A stretch of 64,000 nt of DNA, taken from NCBI RefSeq assembly GCF_918698005.1, contig NZ_CAKKLJ010000001.1, forward strand, positions 186,001-250,000, in the 5' to 3' direction. Below the pieces are notes generated by a model. It made no database searches and was not told where the DNA came from. It saw only the letters and a list, made by a program, of their open reading frames with translations. This document shows positions 52,972-61,630 of the stretch, piece after piece (the stretch's first letter is position 1; each line of letters starts with the position of its first letter). The position numbers and the translations under genes are program-made. This stretch comes from Microbacterium sp. Bi121. GTDB lineage: Bacteria; Actinomycetota; Actinomycetes; Actinomycetales; Microbacteriaceae.

Positions 52972-53183
52972 GTGTCAGCCCTTGCTTCGGATGCGACAGT
53001 GCGGGGTGCGACCGCGTCGACGGACTGCGCCGCCTCCGACTCGACGGTTCGGGCCTCCGCCTTGAGGATGCGCATGGACTGGCCGACGCTGCGGGCGAGG
53101 GCGGGCAGCTTGGCCGCCCCGAAGATGAGCAGGATGACGCCGAGGATGATCAGCGCATGCCATCCGGTGAGGTTCTGGAACAT
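52968..53183 (-). CDS. tatA: Twin-arginine translocase subunit TatA
   Basis: A 71-residue pore-forming subunit. GWHALIILGVILLIFGAAKLPALARSVGQSMRIL shows, in order, the short membrane helix, the F-G-x-x-K-L-P hinge and the amphipathic helix of TatA; a 25-residue acidic/Ala tail follows. GGAAGAG precedes ATG 53183. It begins 31 bases after the stop of the dioxygenase gene on the same strand. Confidence 0.92.
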   Translation of the reverse strand: MFQNLTGWHALIILGVILLIFGAAKLPALARSVGQSMRILKAEARTVESEAAQSVDAVAPRTVASEARADT

Positions 53184-53214
53184 GATCGGTCTCTTCCTTG
53201 TCGAGGATGTGGGT

Positions 53215-54213
53215 TCAGGAGCCGGGGCGGTCGCCGGGCCCTCCGCCGTCGCCCGGTCCGTCGCCCGAGGGCGAGGAGCCGGCGGACGGCGTGGTGGTCG
53301 TGTCGATGCGCACTTGAAGCGTGGCCGTGTAGCCGTTGGTCGCATCGCCCGTGACGGTCGCCAGTTGCAGGGAGCCTGCGTCGTCGCCGAAGACGTTGTC
53401 GCTGTCGAGACTCACCCCGGCGAGGTTCTTCGTCGATCCGCTGTAGCGGGAGTCCGCGTAGACGGCACTGCAGACGTCCTCGGGCAGAGCGATCTGTGAG
53501 GTGGCGATGGTGTTCGCCGAGTCGCTGATGGAGCCCTCATCGGGGTACACCTCGAAGTGGATGTGCGGCCAGCGGCCCGAATAGCATCCGGGGAAGATCG
53601 AGGTGAACGACACCGAGCCGTCGGCATCCGCGATCTGGACGCCCCGCAGGTACGTGACGTCTTCGAGCCCCGACGAGTACATCGAGTACTCGCCGTCGGC
53701 GGTGCAGTGCCAGGCGTACACGGCGACGCCCGCGAAGGGTGCATCGCCGTTCGCCATGTCGAGCACCTCGAGCCGGAACGTGAGCGGGACGCCGTCGGCC
53801 GTCGCCGAGCCGTCGATGGACGAGCGGATGTCCTGTCGTACGATGCCCGACTCCTCCAGCACGTCCGGCCCGTTCGAGCCGTCGCCGGGGTACGGCCCCG
53901 CCGTCTCGTCGGGGATCTCGCCACCCGCAGTCGCGGTGGCGGATCCGCCGTCGGATGATCCGGAGGTCTCGCCGCCACTGGTTCCGGAGCCTCCGGTACT
54001 CGTGCCGTCGGAGCTCGTGGCCGGTGCGCAGGCGGCGAGGACGGCGGCACCGACGCCGAGCGCGGCGATGCTGATGACGCCGCGGCGGGTGAAGAGCGTG
54101 CCGATGTCGAACGGCGCGCCCTGGTCGACGACCTCCTCCTCGGGTCGGTCGAGCAGGCGGCCCTCGTACGCGGGACCGTCGGGGGTGATCTGGGGTTCGG
54201 GAATGCGGCTCAT
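53215..54213 (-). CDS. Secreted intradiol ring-cleavage dioxygenase-like lipoprotein with Tat signal
   Basis: A 332-residue protein. After a 40-residue polar N-region, LFTRRGVISIAALGVGAAVLAAC is a twin-arginine signal ending in a lipobox. A Ser/Gly/Thr linker of about 35 residues follows, then the dioxygenase beta-sandwich (about 110-270). Candidate iron ligands of the Tyr-Tyr-His-His set are seen in VAVYAWHCTADGEYSMYSSG and GRWPHIHFEVYPDE. A Gly/Pro/Asp-rich tail ends the protein. Intradiol enzymes open catechol-type rings; members of this exported group have unclear substrates. The tatA-tatC-tatB genes follow in the same operon. Confidence 0.88.
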   Translation of the reverse strand: MSRIPEPQITPDGPAYEGRLLDRPEEEVVDQGAPFDIGTLFTRRGVISIAALGVGAAVLAACAPATSSDGTSTGGSGTSGGETSGSSDGGSATATAGGEIPDETAGPYPGDGSNGPDVLEESGIVRQDIRSSIDGSATADGVPLTFRLEVLDMANGDAPFAGVAVYAWHCTADGEYSMYSSGLEDVTYLRGVQIADADGSVSFTSIFPGCYSGRWPHIHFEVYPDEGSISDSANTIATSQIALPEDVCSAVYADSRYSGSTKNLAGVSLDSDNVFGDDAGSLQLATVTGDATNGYTATLQVRIDTTTTPSAGSSPSGDGPGDGGGPGDRPGS

Positions 54214-54339
54214 GCTCTGGCCCTTCGGTCGATCTGGTTCGGTGGTGAACCCAGAATGACCGGCGGGTTCGAGTGGAACCTGTGCCTACTCGATGGCGTT
54301 GCTGTCGAGCAGCTATCGACTCTCTATGACCGTCGACAC

Positions 54340-55524
54340 TCAGAGCTCGCCCGGCCGCATCGCCTCGGCGTCGATCGCACGGATGATGCGCCCGGCCGTC
54401 GTATCCGCCTTCGGTTCGGCAGCATCCCGCACACCTGCGCGCCGTCGATCACCGCGCGGGGCGTAGACGAACAGCGAATGGAACAGGAACCGTGCGAAGA
54501 ACGCGACCACGAGCGAGATGGCCGTCGCGAGCACACTCGAGATGTGCCAGCTCTCCACCATGAGCACCATGATCGGGATGCGCAGGGCGGCCTCGACGTT
54601 GTTGAACGTGAAGGAGGCCGCGAACCGCGCCCAGACCCCCCGGGCATCCCGACGCATGTCGCCGAAGACGAACCGCTCCTGCAGCAGGAAGTTCCCGATG
54701 ATCGTGACCTCGGCGCCGATGATCGCCGCCCACACGTACGGCATCCCGGCGGTCGTCAGCAGCCACATGATGCCGAGGTTCGCCAGGGCGCCGATCGCGC
54801 CGATCAGTGCGAACAGCGACATCTTGCCGAATCGCAGCCGGGTGAGGTGGGCGATGAAGGTCGCCCCCTGCCGCAGCGACGCCTTCGAGGTGCCGCTGCG
54901 ACGCTCGGAGAACTCCATCGGCACCTCGGCGATCCGGATGTCGGTGCGGGCGAGGATCTCGAGCAGGATCTTGAACCCCTGCGGGCGCAGCGCCGCGAGG
55001 TCGAGACGGGTGCGGTCGACGAGGAAGAAGCCGGTCATCGGGTCGGTGGCCCCCGCGAGGCGCCGAGGGAACATGGCCTTGGTCAGCCAGGTCGACCCGC
55101 GCGAGACGCCGAACCGCAGCGTGGTTCCGAGGCCGGCCGAGTCGCCGCCGCCGACATAGCGGGATGCCGCGACGACATCCGCGTCGCCCTGCGCGAAGCG
55201 GTCGAGCATGGCAGGGATGAGTTCGGGCGGATGCTGCAGATCGCCGTCCATGACCACGCAGATGTCTCCCTGGGCCGCCGCGAGCCCGACGACCACGGCT
55301 CCCCCGAGACCACCGGTGTTCGCCGTGCGGTGGATGGCTCGCACGGGCAGCGTCGCTCCGACCGCGACGCGCTCGACCTCGGCTGCCGTGTCATCGGCGC
55401 TGTCATCCACGAAGAGGATCTCGGCATCGCGTCCGGCGAGCGCGGCGGCGGTGCGCTCGACGAGCTCGGCGACGTTGCCCCGCTCGTTGAAGGTGGGGAC
55501 GATGACCGTGACGGCGATGCCCAC
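54340..55524 (-). CDS. Polyprenyl-phosphate glycosyltransferase fused to GtrA membrane domain
   Basis: A 394-residue fusion. Residues 1-~240 form a GT2 domain like dolichol-phosphate mannose synthase: VTVIVPTFNERGNV, ILFVDDSADDT, VVMDGDLQHPPELI (D-x-D metal site) and MEFSERRSGTSKASLRQ. Residues ~250-375 are a four-span GtrA domain (FALIGAIGALANLGIMWLL, ANLG typical) thought to move lipid-linked sugar across the membrane. GTG 55524 follows GGAAGGGG. It probably supplies a lipid-phosphate sugar for wall or glycoprotein synthesis. Confidence 0.9.
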   Translation of the reverse strand: MGIAVTVIVPTFNERGNVAELVERTAAALAGRDAEILFVDDSADDTAAEVERVAVGATLPVRAIHRTANTGGLGGAVVVGLAAAQGDICVVMDGDLQHPPELIPAMLDRFAQGDADVVAASRYVGGGDSAGLGTTLRFGVSRGSTWLTKAMFPRRLAGATDPMTGFFLVDRTRLDLAALRPQGFKILLEILARTDIRIAEVPMEFSERRSGTSKASLRQGATFIAHLTRLRFGKMSLFALIGAIGALANLGIMWLLTTAGMPYVWAAIIGAEVTIIGNFLLQERFVFGDMRRDARGVWARFAASFTFNNVEAALRIPIMVLMVESWHISSVLATAISLVVAFFARFLFHSLFVYAPRGDRRRAGVRDAAEPKADTTAGRIIRAIDAEAMRPGEL

Positions 55525-55618
55525 GTGCGTCCCCTTCCGTACACGCTGAAATGACGGCATCCATCGTCCCATGCTCAGCTGTGTTCACGCGCGCCGGATC
55601 CCGGCGATACGGGACGGA

Positions 55619-56020
55619 TCAGGAAGGCGGGCCGTGCACGCCGAGGAGGCTGCGCGCCGACTGGGCGACACGGGGCGGGGTATGGGCGCCGAGCCAGACC
55701 GTCCATTGCACGTGGGGTTCGGCGCACGCCCACTCCAGGCACCACGCATGGACGGCCAGCCCCAGACGCTCGCCTCGCACACGCGCCTGAACACCATCCC
55801 CTCGGAAGAGCCACCGCACCGACACCCCGTCCGGAGCATCGATGCGGCACATCTGGATCGGCGCCACCGCCTCGAGGAGCACCGTGCCCATCGCATCCCA
55901 CGGCAGTTGCCGGCACACCTCGATGATCGCGGGAACGTCACGCGCATCACCCGCGATGAGCACGGGGCCATCGAGGTCGGGCCAATCCGGATCGTGCAGA
56001 TGTTCAAACGCAGAGGTCAC
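55619..56020 (-). CDS. Short siderophore-interacting (SIP-domain) protein, iron regulated
   Basis: A 133-residue protein corresponding to only the NAD(P)H-binding C-terminal half of siderophore-interacting ferric reductases: DLDGPVLIAGDARDVPAIIEVCRQLPWDAMG, seen as L-I-A-G-D-x-x-x-x-P-A-I, and a C-terminal WLGAHTPPRVAQSARSLLGVHG in place of the usual E-x-x-x-x-R-x-x-R. No FAD domain is encoded upstream. GTG 56020 lies six bases after a -10 box, so the mRNA is probably leaderless. A DtxR/IdeR-type box overlaps the promoter, implying expression under iron shortage. Confidence 0.82.
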   Translation of the reverse strand: MTSAFEHLHDPDWPDLDGPVLIAGDARDVPAIIEVCRQLPWDAMGTVLLEAVAPIQMCRIDAPDGVSVRWLFRGDGVQARVRGERLGLAVHAWCLEWACAEPHVQWTVWLGAHTPPRVAQSARSLLGVHGPPS

Positions 56021-56026
56021 GATTCC

Positions 56027-56056
56027 ACTATAGGTAAGGCTTACCTTACTAAGCAA
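56027..56056 (-). promoter_or_regulatory. Iron-box (IdeR/DtxR-type) inside the SIP promoter
   Basis: On the minus strand TTGCTT (56051-56056) is -35 and TATAGT (56027-56032) is -10, 18 bases apart. The 19-base box 56030-56048 contains AGGTAAG-G-CTTACCT and matches the DtxR/IdeR consensus at 15 of 19 positions by my count. It fills the spacer, so iron-loaded regulator would block polymerase. Confidence 0.8.
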
Positions 56057-56093
56057 CGGAGCCCGTCCAGCTGGGGACGAATATCCTGGATGC

Positions 56094-56357
56094 ATGACTT
56101 CAACCGCTCCCGACACCATCACGATGTTCGGCGCCGACTGGTGCCGCGACTGCCTCCGCACGAAGAAGCAGCTGGACGAACTCGGCATCGAGTACACCTA
56201 CATCAACCTCGTCGAGGAGCCGGCCGCCGCCGATGTGGCGAAGGAGATCTCGGGCCGCACGAACATCCCCGTCGTGGTCTACCCGGATGCCACCCACCAC
56301 GTGGAGCCGTCGAACGACGACGTCGCCGCGAAGCTGCGCGAGCTGTCGCTGATCTGA
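56094..56357 (+). CDS. Mycoredoxin / glutaredoxin-like protein
   Basis: An 87-residue thioredoxin-fold protein. MFGADWCRDCLRTKKQLDEL holds the redox C-x-x-C (WCRDC), and TNIPVVVYPDATHHVEPS has the cis-proline. This matches actinobacterial mycoredoxin-1/NrdH relatives, which reduce mycothiol mixed disulfides. It is divergent from the iron-regulated SIP gene, with the start about 45 bases past the iron box; shared control is possible but not shown. Confidence 0.88.
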   Translation: MTSTAPDTITMFGADWCRDCLRTKKQLDELGIEYTYINLVEEPAAADVAKEISGRTNIPVVVYPDATHHVEPSNDDVAAKLRELSLI

Positions 56358-56402
56358 CGTCCAGTCCCCGAGCCCATCGCTGGACGCCGATACACTGGCG
56401 CG

Positions 56403-57830
56403 ATGAGCAACGGTGCTCGACCCGAACGAGCCTCTTCCCGCCTGCCGGCGCGCACGATCGTCACGTATGCGGTCGGCTCCGTCGGCACCGGCGGGTACGC
56501 AACCCTCCCCGGTCTCGTCCTCACCTACTACCTCACGGACAATCTCGGCGTCGCGGCCCTCGCCGCCGGGCTGATCGTCACCGCCGCGAAGGTGTGGGAC
56601 GTCATCATCGACCCGCTGATCGGCACCGCATCGGACCGGCAGCTGGCCCGCACCGGATCGCGTCGCGGGTTCATGGTGATCGGCGCCCTGACGCTGCCGG
56701 TCTTCTTCGCGTCGACGTTCGCCGTGCCGCCGTCCTGGGGGCCTGCGGCGAGCGCGATCTGCGTTCTGCTCGCGTTCCTCGGCACCGCCACGGCGTTCAG
56801 CCTGTTCCAGGTGCCGTACGTCGCGCTGCCGGCAGAGCTCACCGGCGGCTACGACGAGCGGACGCGGTTGCTCGGATGGCGTGTCGTCGTTCTGACCGCA
56901 GCGATCCTGCTGTTCGGCGCCGGCGGGCCGATGCTGCGCCGCGCGACAGGAGAGCAGGTCAGCGGATACCTGCTGATGGGCGTGGTCGCCGGCGTCGCGA
57001 TCGGAGTCGGGATGCTGATCGCCAGCCGCACCGCACGCTCGACCGTCCGCCGGATCGGCGAGCCCTCCCCCGCCGTCGACGGCCCCCGCGGGCTGAGGGC
57101 GGAGTATCTCTCCGGATTCCGTGCGCTGCGGCGCAGCGCGCCGTTCCGCGCCCTGCTCGGCACCTTCGTGCTGCAGGCCCTCGCCACCGGAACGATGCTC
57201 GCCGGCGCTCAATACGTCGCACGCTGGGTGCTCGGCGACGAGGCCGCAGTGGAGATCCTCTTCGTCGCACTCGTCGGCCCCGCCCTGATCGCCACTCCGG
57301 CATGGACGGCGATCTCGAAGCGCGTCGGCAAGGAGCGGGCATTCCTCGGCGCCAGCATCCTGTTCCTGCTCGCATCGGCGAGCATCACGCTCGCCGTGTG
57401 GGAACCCGGAGCCTGGCTCTACGCGGCCGTCGCCGTCGCCGGGGTCGCCTATGCCGGACTGCAGTCCCTGCCGATGGCGATGCTGCCGGATGTCATCTCG
57501 CACGACGCACGCGTGGGCGGCGGCGATCCGGACCGGCACGGCCGGGCCGGGACCTTCACCGGCATCTGGACCGCCGGCGAGACCGTCGGCTTCGCGCTCG
57601 GCGCGACGGCGGTGTCCCTCGTGCTGGCTGCGACCGGCTATGTGTCGACAGTCGCCGGTGTGGAGACCACGTCCACCATCGAGACAGTGCAGCCCGACGC
57701 CGCTGTCACCGGCATCGTGCTGAGCTTCAGCATCCTGCCGGCCGTTCTCATGGCGCTCAGCATCCTGCCCCTGTCTCGATACCGCCTGCGCCGCAGTGAC
57801 ATCGATGCGATGCCCGAGCACGCCGCATAG
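56403..57830 (+). CDS. MFS transporter of the GPH (glycoside-pentoside-hexuronide) type
   Basis: A 475-residue twelve-span transporter. GSVGTGGYATLPGLVLTYYLTDNLGV opens the first span as in GPH proteins. KVWDVIIDPLIGTASDR is the hallmark loop after span 2, and RRGFMVIGA and QVPYVALPAELTGGYDERTRL are the other conserved blocks. GPH members usually take up glycosides with Na+ or H+; actinobacterial members are broadly unassigned. It is followed by an aldehyde dehydrogenase gene 42 bases downstream. Confidence 0.88.
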   Translation: MSNGARPERASSRLPARTIVTYAVGSVGTGGYATLPGLVLTYYLTDNLGVAALAAGLIVTAAKVWDVIIDPLIGTASDRQLARTGSRRGFMVIGALTLPVFFASTFAVPPSWGPAASAICVLLAFLGTATAFSLFQVPYVALPAELTGGYDERTRLLGWRVVVLTAAILLFGAGGPMLRRATGEQVSGYLLMGVVAGVAIGVGMLIASRTARSTVRRIGEPSPAVDGPRGLRAEYLSGFRALRRSAPFRALLGTFVLQALATGTMLAGAQYVARWVLGDEAAVEILFVALVGPALIATPAWTAISKRVGKERAFLGASILFLLASASITLAVWEPGAWLYAAVAVAGVAYAGLQSLPMAMLPDVISHDARVGGGDPDRHGRAGTFTGIWTAGETVGFALGATAVSLVLAATGYVSTVAGVETTSTIETVQPDAAVTGIVLSFSILPAVLMALSILPLSRYRLRRSDIDAMPEHAA

Positions 57831-57872
57831 GCTGGACGCACCCGTGAGCGTGCTTCACATGAGGAGATGCCG

Positions 57873-59630
57873 ATGACGTCAGCTGCCACCACGACCGCGA
57901 CCTCCACCCCCTCCGGTCTCGACGACGATCGGCGCGCGAGCCTGGATGCCGCGATCGACGACCTCGACGCCGGGGCTCGCACCTGGTCGGCGCTCAGCGT
58001 CGGGCAGCGCGCGACGCTTCTGCGCGCGGTGCGCACTGCGGTCGCGGCGACCGCCGAGGAGTGGGCGCACACGGCGGCGGCATCCAAGGGCCTGAACGGC
58101 AGCCATCCGCTCCGCGGCGAGGAGTGGCTGGCTGGGCCGTACAGCGTCCTCGGCGCGCTGGACGCGTACGTCGAGACGCTCTCGCGCCTGGCCGACGGGC
58201 GCAATCCGCTCGAGGGCATCCGGATCGACAGGGCACCTGGCGGGCGCGCACGCGTGCACGCGTTCCCGCTGACCGGGCTCGACAAGGCGCTCCTGTCCGG
58301 CTTCACCGGTGAGGTGTGGCTCGAGCCGGGAACCACCCCGCGGATCGCCCGCGCGACGGCCGGTCTCGGGCAGCGCACGCCAGCCGAGTCCGGCGGCATC
58401 GGCCTGGTGCTCGGCGCAGGCAACGTCACCTCGATCCCGGTGCTGGACGTGCTGTACGAACTGCTCGCGCACAATCGCACGGTGCTGCTGAAGGTCAACC
58501 CGACGCAGGATGCGCTCGTGGCGGTGTACGAGCACGCCTTCGCAGCGTTGATCGAGCCCGGATTCCTGCGCATCGTCCGCGGCGGCGGCGACGTTGGTGC
58601 GTACCTCACCGGCCACCAGCGACTCGTCCATGTGCACATCACCGGGTCTGCTGCGACGTTCGACGCGATCACCTGGGGCGCACCAGGGAGCGCGACCACC
58701 CGCAGACGACGCGAGAACCGGCCGCAGCTGTTGAAGCCGATCACCGCTGAGCTCGGCGGCGTCTCGCCGATCATCGTCGTCCCCGGCGAATGGACACAAG
58801 CCGACCTCACCTTCCAGGCCGAGCACATCGCGACGATGCGCCTGCAGAACTGCGGGCACAACTGCATCGCCGGCCAGGTCGTGATCATATCGTCCGATTG
58901 GGCGCAGGCCGATGAGTTCCGAGCCGCACTGCGTCGCGCCTACGCGAAGGCTCCGGAGCGCCCGATCTGGTATCCGCACTCCGACGACCGGATGCAGCAG
59001 GCGAACGACGACTACCCCGACGCCCTCGTGCTCGGCGACCGGCTGCTCGTCGAGATCGGCGAGGAGGAGGACCCCACGGCGCTGCAGAATACCGAGTACT
59101 TCGCGCCGGTGCTCGGCGTCATCGCGATCCCCGGCACCGGGCAGCAGTTCCTCGATGCCGCGGTCGCCCATGCGAACGACAAGTTGCAGGGGACGCTCGG
59201 CGCGAACCTGCTGATCGACCCGGCGACCCAGAGATCGCTGGGCACCGGGTTCGAGCGCGCTGTCGCTGAGCTGCGCTACGGGTCGATCGCGATCAACGCC
59301 TGGACCGCGTTCGGGTTCATCACGCCGACACTCACCTGGGGCGCTTTTCCCGGGAACACGCTGCAGGACGTCGGCAGCGGCATCGGCGTCGTCCACAACG
59401 CGCTGCTGCTCGACCGCGTCGAGCGCTCGGTGCTGCACGGACCGTTCCGGCCGTTCCCGCGGTCGCTCCCCGTCGTCAGCGGCGGCGGTCGATTCACGAT
59501 CCTGCCGAAGCCGCCGTGGTTCGTGAGCGCACGGACCGGGGCTGTCGTCAGCGAGGGGCTCACCCGCTTCCGCGCGAACGGCGGCGTCGTGGGCCTGGCG
59601 AAGACGCTGCTGCAGGCGCTGCGCGCCTGA
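57873..59630 (+). CDS. Aldehyde dehydrogenase family protein
   Basis: A 585-residue NAD(P)-dependent dehydrogenase of the ALDH superfamily. GLVLGAGNVTSIPVLDVLYEL and LLKVNPTQDAL belong to the coenzyme fold, and LLKPITAELGGVSPIIV has the general-base glutamate. QNCGHNCIAGQVVIIS supplies the catalytic cysteine, here as H-N-C-I-A-G-Q instead of G-Q-x-C. It is about 90 residues longer than typical ALDHs. ATG 57873 has AGGAG at 7 bases; the ATG at 57867 is too close. The aldehyde substrate is unknown. Confidence 0.88.
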   Translation: MTSAATTTATSTPSGLDDDRRASLDAAIDDLDAGARTWSALSVGQRATLLRAVRTAVAATAEEWAHTAAASKGLNGSHPLRGEEWLAGPYSVLGALDAYVETLSRLADGRNPLEGIRIDRAPGGRARVHAFPLTGLDKALLSGFTGEVWLEPGTTPRIARATAGLGQRTPAESGGIGLVLGAGNVTSIPVLDVLYELLAHNRTVLLKVNPTQDALVAVYEHAFAALIEPGFLRIVRGGGDVGAYLTGHQRLVHVHITGSAATFDAITWGAPGSATTRRRRENRPQLLKPITAELGGVSPIIVVPGEWTQADLTFQAEHIATMRLQNCGHNCIAGQVVIISSDWAQADEFRAALRRAYAKAPERPIWYPHSDDRMQQANDDYPDALVLGDRLLVEIGEEEDPTALQNTEYFAPVLGVIAIPGTGQQFLDAAVAHANDKLQGTLGANLLIDPATQRSLGTGFERAVAELRYGSIAINAWTAFGFITPTLTWGAFPGNTLQDVGSGIGVVHNALLLDRVERSVLHGPFRPFPRSLPVVSGGGRFTILPKPPWFVSARTGAVVSEGLTRFRANGGVVGLAKTLLQALRA

Positions 59631-59632
59631 GC

Positions 59633-60598
59633 TCAGTCGTCGGCGAAGAGGTCGGTCGCGTCGCGGAGAGCCTGCTGGATCCCCGGCTCCGACGCGGCGT
59701 GCCCGGCGTCGTCGACCACGACGAACTCGGCCTCGGGCCAGGCCCTGTGCAGATCCCACGCCGTCATCATCGGCGTGCAGACGTCGTAGCGTCCCTGCAC
59801 GATCACGGCGGGAATGTGGCGGATGGCGTCGACCCCCGCGATCAGCTGGCCCTCGGCCCACCAGCCGCGATTGACGAAGAAGTGGTTCTCGATGCGCGCG
59901 AAGGCCACGGCGGTGGCATCCTCGGTCATCCGCTCGATGGTGTCCTCGTCCGGCAGGAGCGTGATCGTCGATCCCTCCCACTTGGACCACGCCCGTGCGG
60001 CCGGGACATGCACGGCAGGGTCCTGGTCGAACAGCCGGCGGTGGTACGCGTCGATCATGCGATTGCGCTCGAGGACGGGGATGGGGGCGATGAACCCCTC
60101 CCAGAGATCGGGGAACAGCGCGCCGGCGCCACCCTCGTAGAACCATTCGAGCTCTTCACGGCGCAGGGTGAAGATGCCGCGCAGGACGAGCTCGGTCACC
60201 GCATCCGGGTGCGCCTGCGCGTACGCGAGGGCGAGCGCACTTCCCCAGGATCCGCCGAAGACCTGCCACTTCTCGATGCCGAGGTTCTTGCGCAGCAGTT
60301 CGATGTCGGCGATCAGGTGCGCCGTGGTGTTGAACCGCAGATCGGCGTCGGGGGCGCTGGCGTGCGGCGTGCTGCGTCCGCAGCCGCGCTGATCGAACAG
60401 CACGATGCGGTACTTCTCCGGGTCGAAGAAGCGCCGATGCCACGGCGCTGTTCCGCCGCCTGGACCACCGTGCAGGAAGACGACCGGCTTGCCCTCTGGG
60501 TTGCCGCTGACCTCCCAGGCGATGCGCTGGCCGTCGCCGACGAGCAGCATGCCGCGCTCGTGCGGTTCGATCGGCGGATACAGTGCATCCGTGTTCAT
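59633..60598 (-). CDS. pip: Proline iminopeptidase
   Basis: A 321-residue alpha/beta hydrolase of peptidase family S33. VVFLHGGPGGGTAPWHRRFFDP forms the oxyanion region, VLFDQRGCGRSTPHA is the family motif, and FGGSWGSALALAYAQAHP has the nucleophilic serine. GRYDVCTPMMTAWDLH (Asp) and DAGHAASEP (His) complete the triad. It releases N-terminal proline from peptides in the cytosol. GGGGGAAG precedes the ATG. It converges on the aldehyde dehydrogenase gene with two bases between stops. Confidence 0.95.
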   Translation of the reverse strand: MNTDALYPPIEPHERGMLLVGDGQRIAWEVSGNPEGKPVVFLHGGPGGGTAPWHRRFFDPEKYRIVLFDQRGCGRSTPHASAPDADLRFNTTAHLIADIELLRKNLGIEKWQVFGGSWGSALALAYAQAHPDAVTELVLRGIFTLRREELEWFYEGGAGALFPDLWEGFIAPIPVLERNRMIDAYHRRLFDQDPAVHVPAARAWSKWEGSTITLLPDEDTIERMTEDATAVAFARIENHFFVNRGWWAEGQLIAGVDAIRHIPAVIVQGRYDVCTPMMTAWDLHRAWPEAEFVVVDDAGHAASEPGIQQALRDATDLFADD

Positions 60599-60715
60599 GC
60601 TCTTCCCCCGGTGAATGCGAATCCCGCCTGGTCAGGCGGCCATCTCACCGTACCGTGCAGGTCCGCTGCATCCGCGCAACCACGGCGTTCAGAAGGCGAC
60701 GAACGCGCCGTCCGG

Positions 60716-61585
60716 TCAGAGTCTGCTGCCGTCGACCGAGAAGGTGTCGCAGCTGCCCAAACCGTTCTGATACCCGCTCGCGAACCAGAACTGACGCTGT
60801 TCGCTCGACCCGTGCGTCCACGACTCGGGGTTGTTGAATCCGGCCTGCTCCTGGATATGGTCGTCGCCGACGGCGAACGCGGCGTTGAGGGCGTCTTCGA
60901 TCTGCGCTTCGGTCGGCGTCTCGAGGTAGCGCTCGCCGTTGTCGTCGGTGAGCGTGGCCGCGTCCTTCAGCCAGGCACCCGCATAGCAGTCGGCCTGCAG
61001 CTCGGTGCGGACACTGTTGCTGTCGGGCCCGGAGCCGTTGTTCGGGTGATCGGCCATGATCCCCGTGATGTTCTGGATGTGATGGCCCCACTCGTGACCG
61101 ACGATGTACAGCTGCGCGAGCTCGCCTGCCGAGGCGTCGAACTGCTGACGCATGATCTGGAAGAACGCCGGATCGATGTAGACGCTCTGCTCCGGCGGGC
61201 AGTAGAAGGGGCCGACCGAGTTGGATGCCGTGCCGCACTGCGTGGACGTCTGCCCGTCGAACACGTACAGCTGCGGTGGGATGTACCCGTCGACGTGCGT
61301 CTCCCAGTACTCGTCGAGCAGCACCTGCGCCCCGGCCATGCGGCACTCGTCCTGCGTGTTCGCGTCCTCGCCGGTCTGGCAGGACAGCACCGTGCTGCCG
61401 GCGCCGGGCTCGCCGCCGCTCGACTGGCCGTCGCCGACGAGACCGGTGAGGTCGACGCCGAGGAGCTGGCTGGCGATGAGCGCGACGATGCCGAGCAGGC
61501 CGACGCCTCCACCCGCGATCGCCGCTGTGCGACCGGGGCGACGCGTGCGGGTGCTGGAGATGTCCGCATCAGGGTTGAACGTCAT
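60716..61585 (-). CDS. Membrane-anchored neutral zinc metallopeptidase (YpfJ family)
   Basis: A 289-residue protein. A basic cytosolic N-terminus leads to one membrane span (about 28-50), followed by a Gly/Ser linker and the zinc peptidase domain. YIVGHEWGHHIQNITG is the H-E-x-x-H zinc site and RTELQADCYAGAWL holds the third ligand glutamate. NSVGPFYCPPEQSVYIDPAFF and a C-terminal GSSEQRQFWFASGYQNG are family features, and four cysteines in the domain could form disulfides. Physiological substrate unknown. Confidence 0.9.
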   Translation of the reverse strand: MTFNPDADISSTRTRRPGRTAAIAGGGVGLLGIVALIASQLLGVDLTGLVGDGQSSGGEPGAGSTVLSCQTGEDANTQDECRMAGAQVLLDEYWETHVDGYIPPQLYVFDGQTSTQCGTASNSVGPFYCPPEQSVYIDPAFFQIMRQQFDASAGELAQLYIVGHEWGHHIQNITGIMADHPNNGSGPDSNSVRTELQADCYAGAWLKDAATLTDDNGERYLETPTEAQIEDALNAAFAVGDDHIQEQAGFNNPESWTHGSSEQRQFWFASGYQNGLGSCDTFSVDGSRL

Positions 61586-61630
61586 GGGATGAGAGTACTC
61601 CGCGGATGCGCGCGGACGTAGGCTCGGCGT

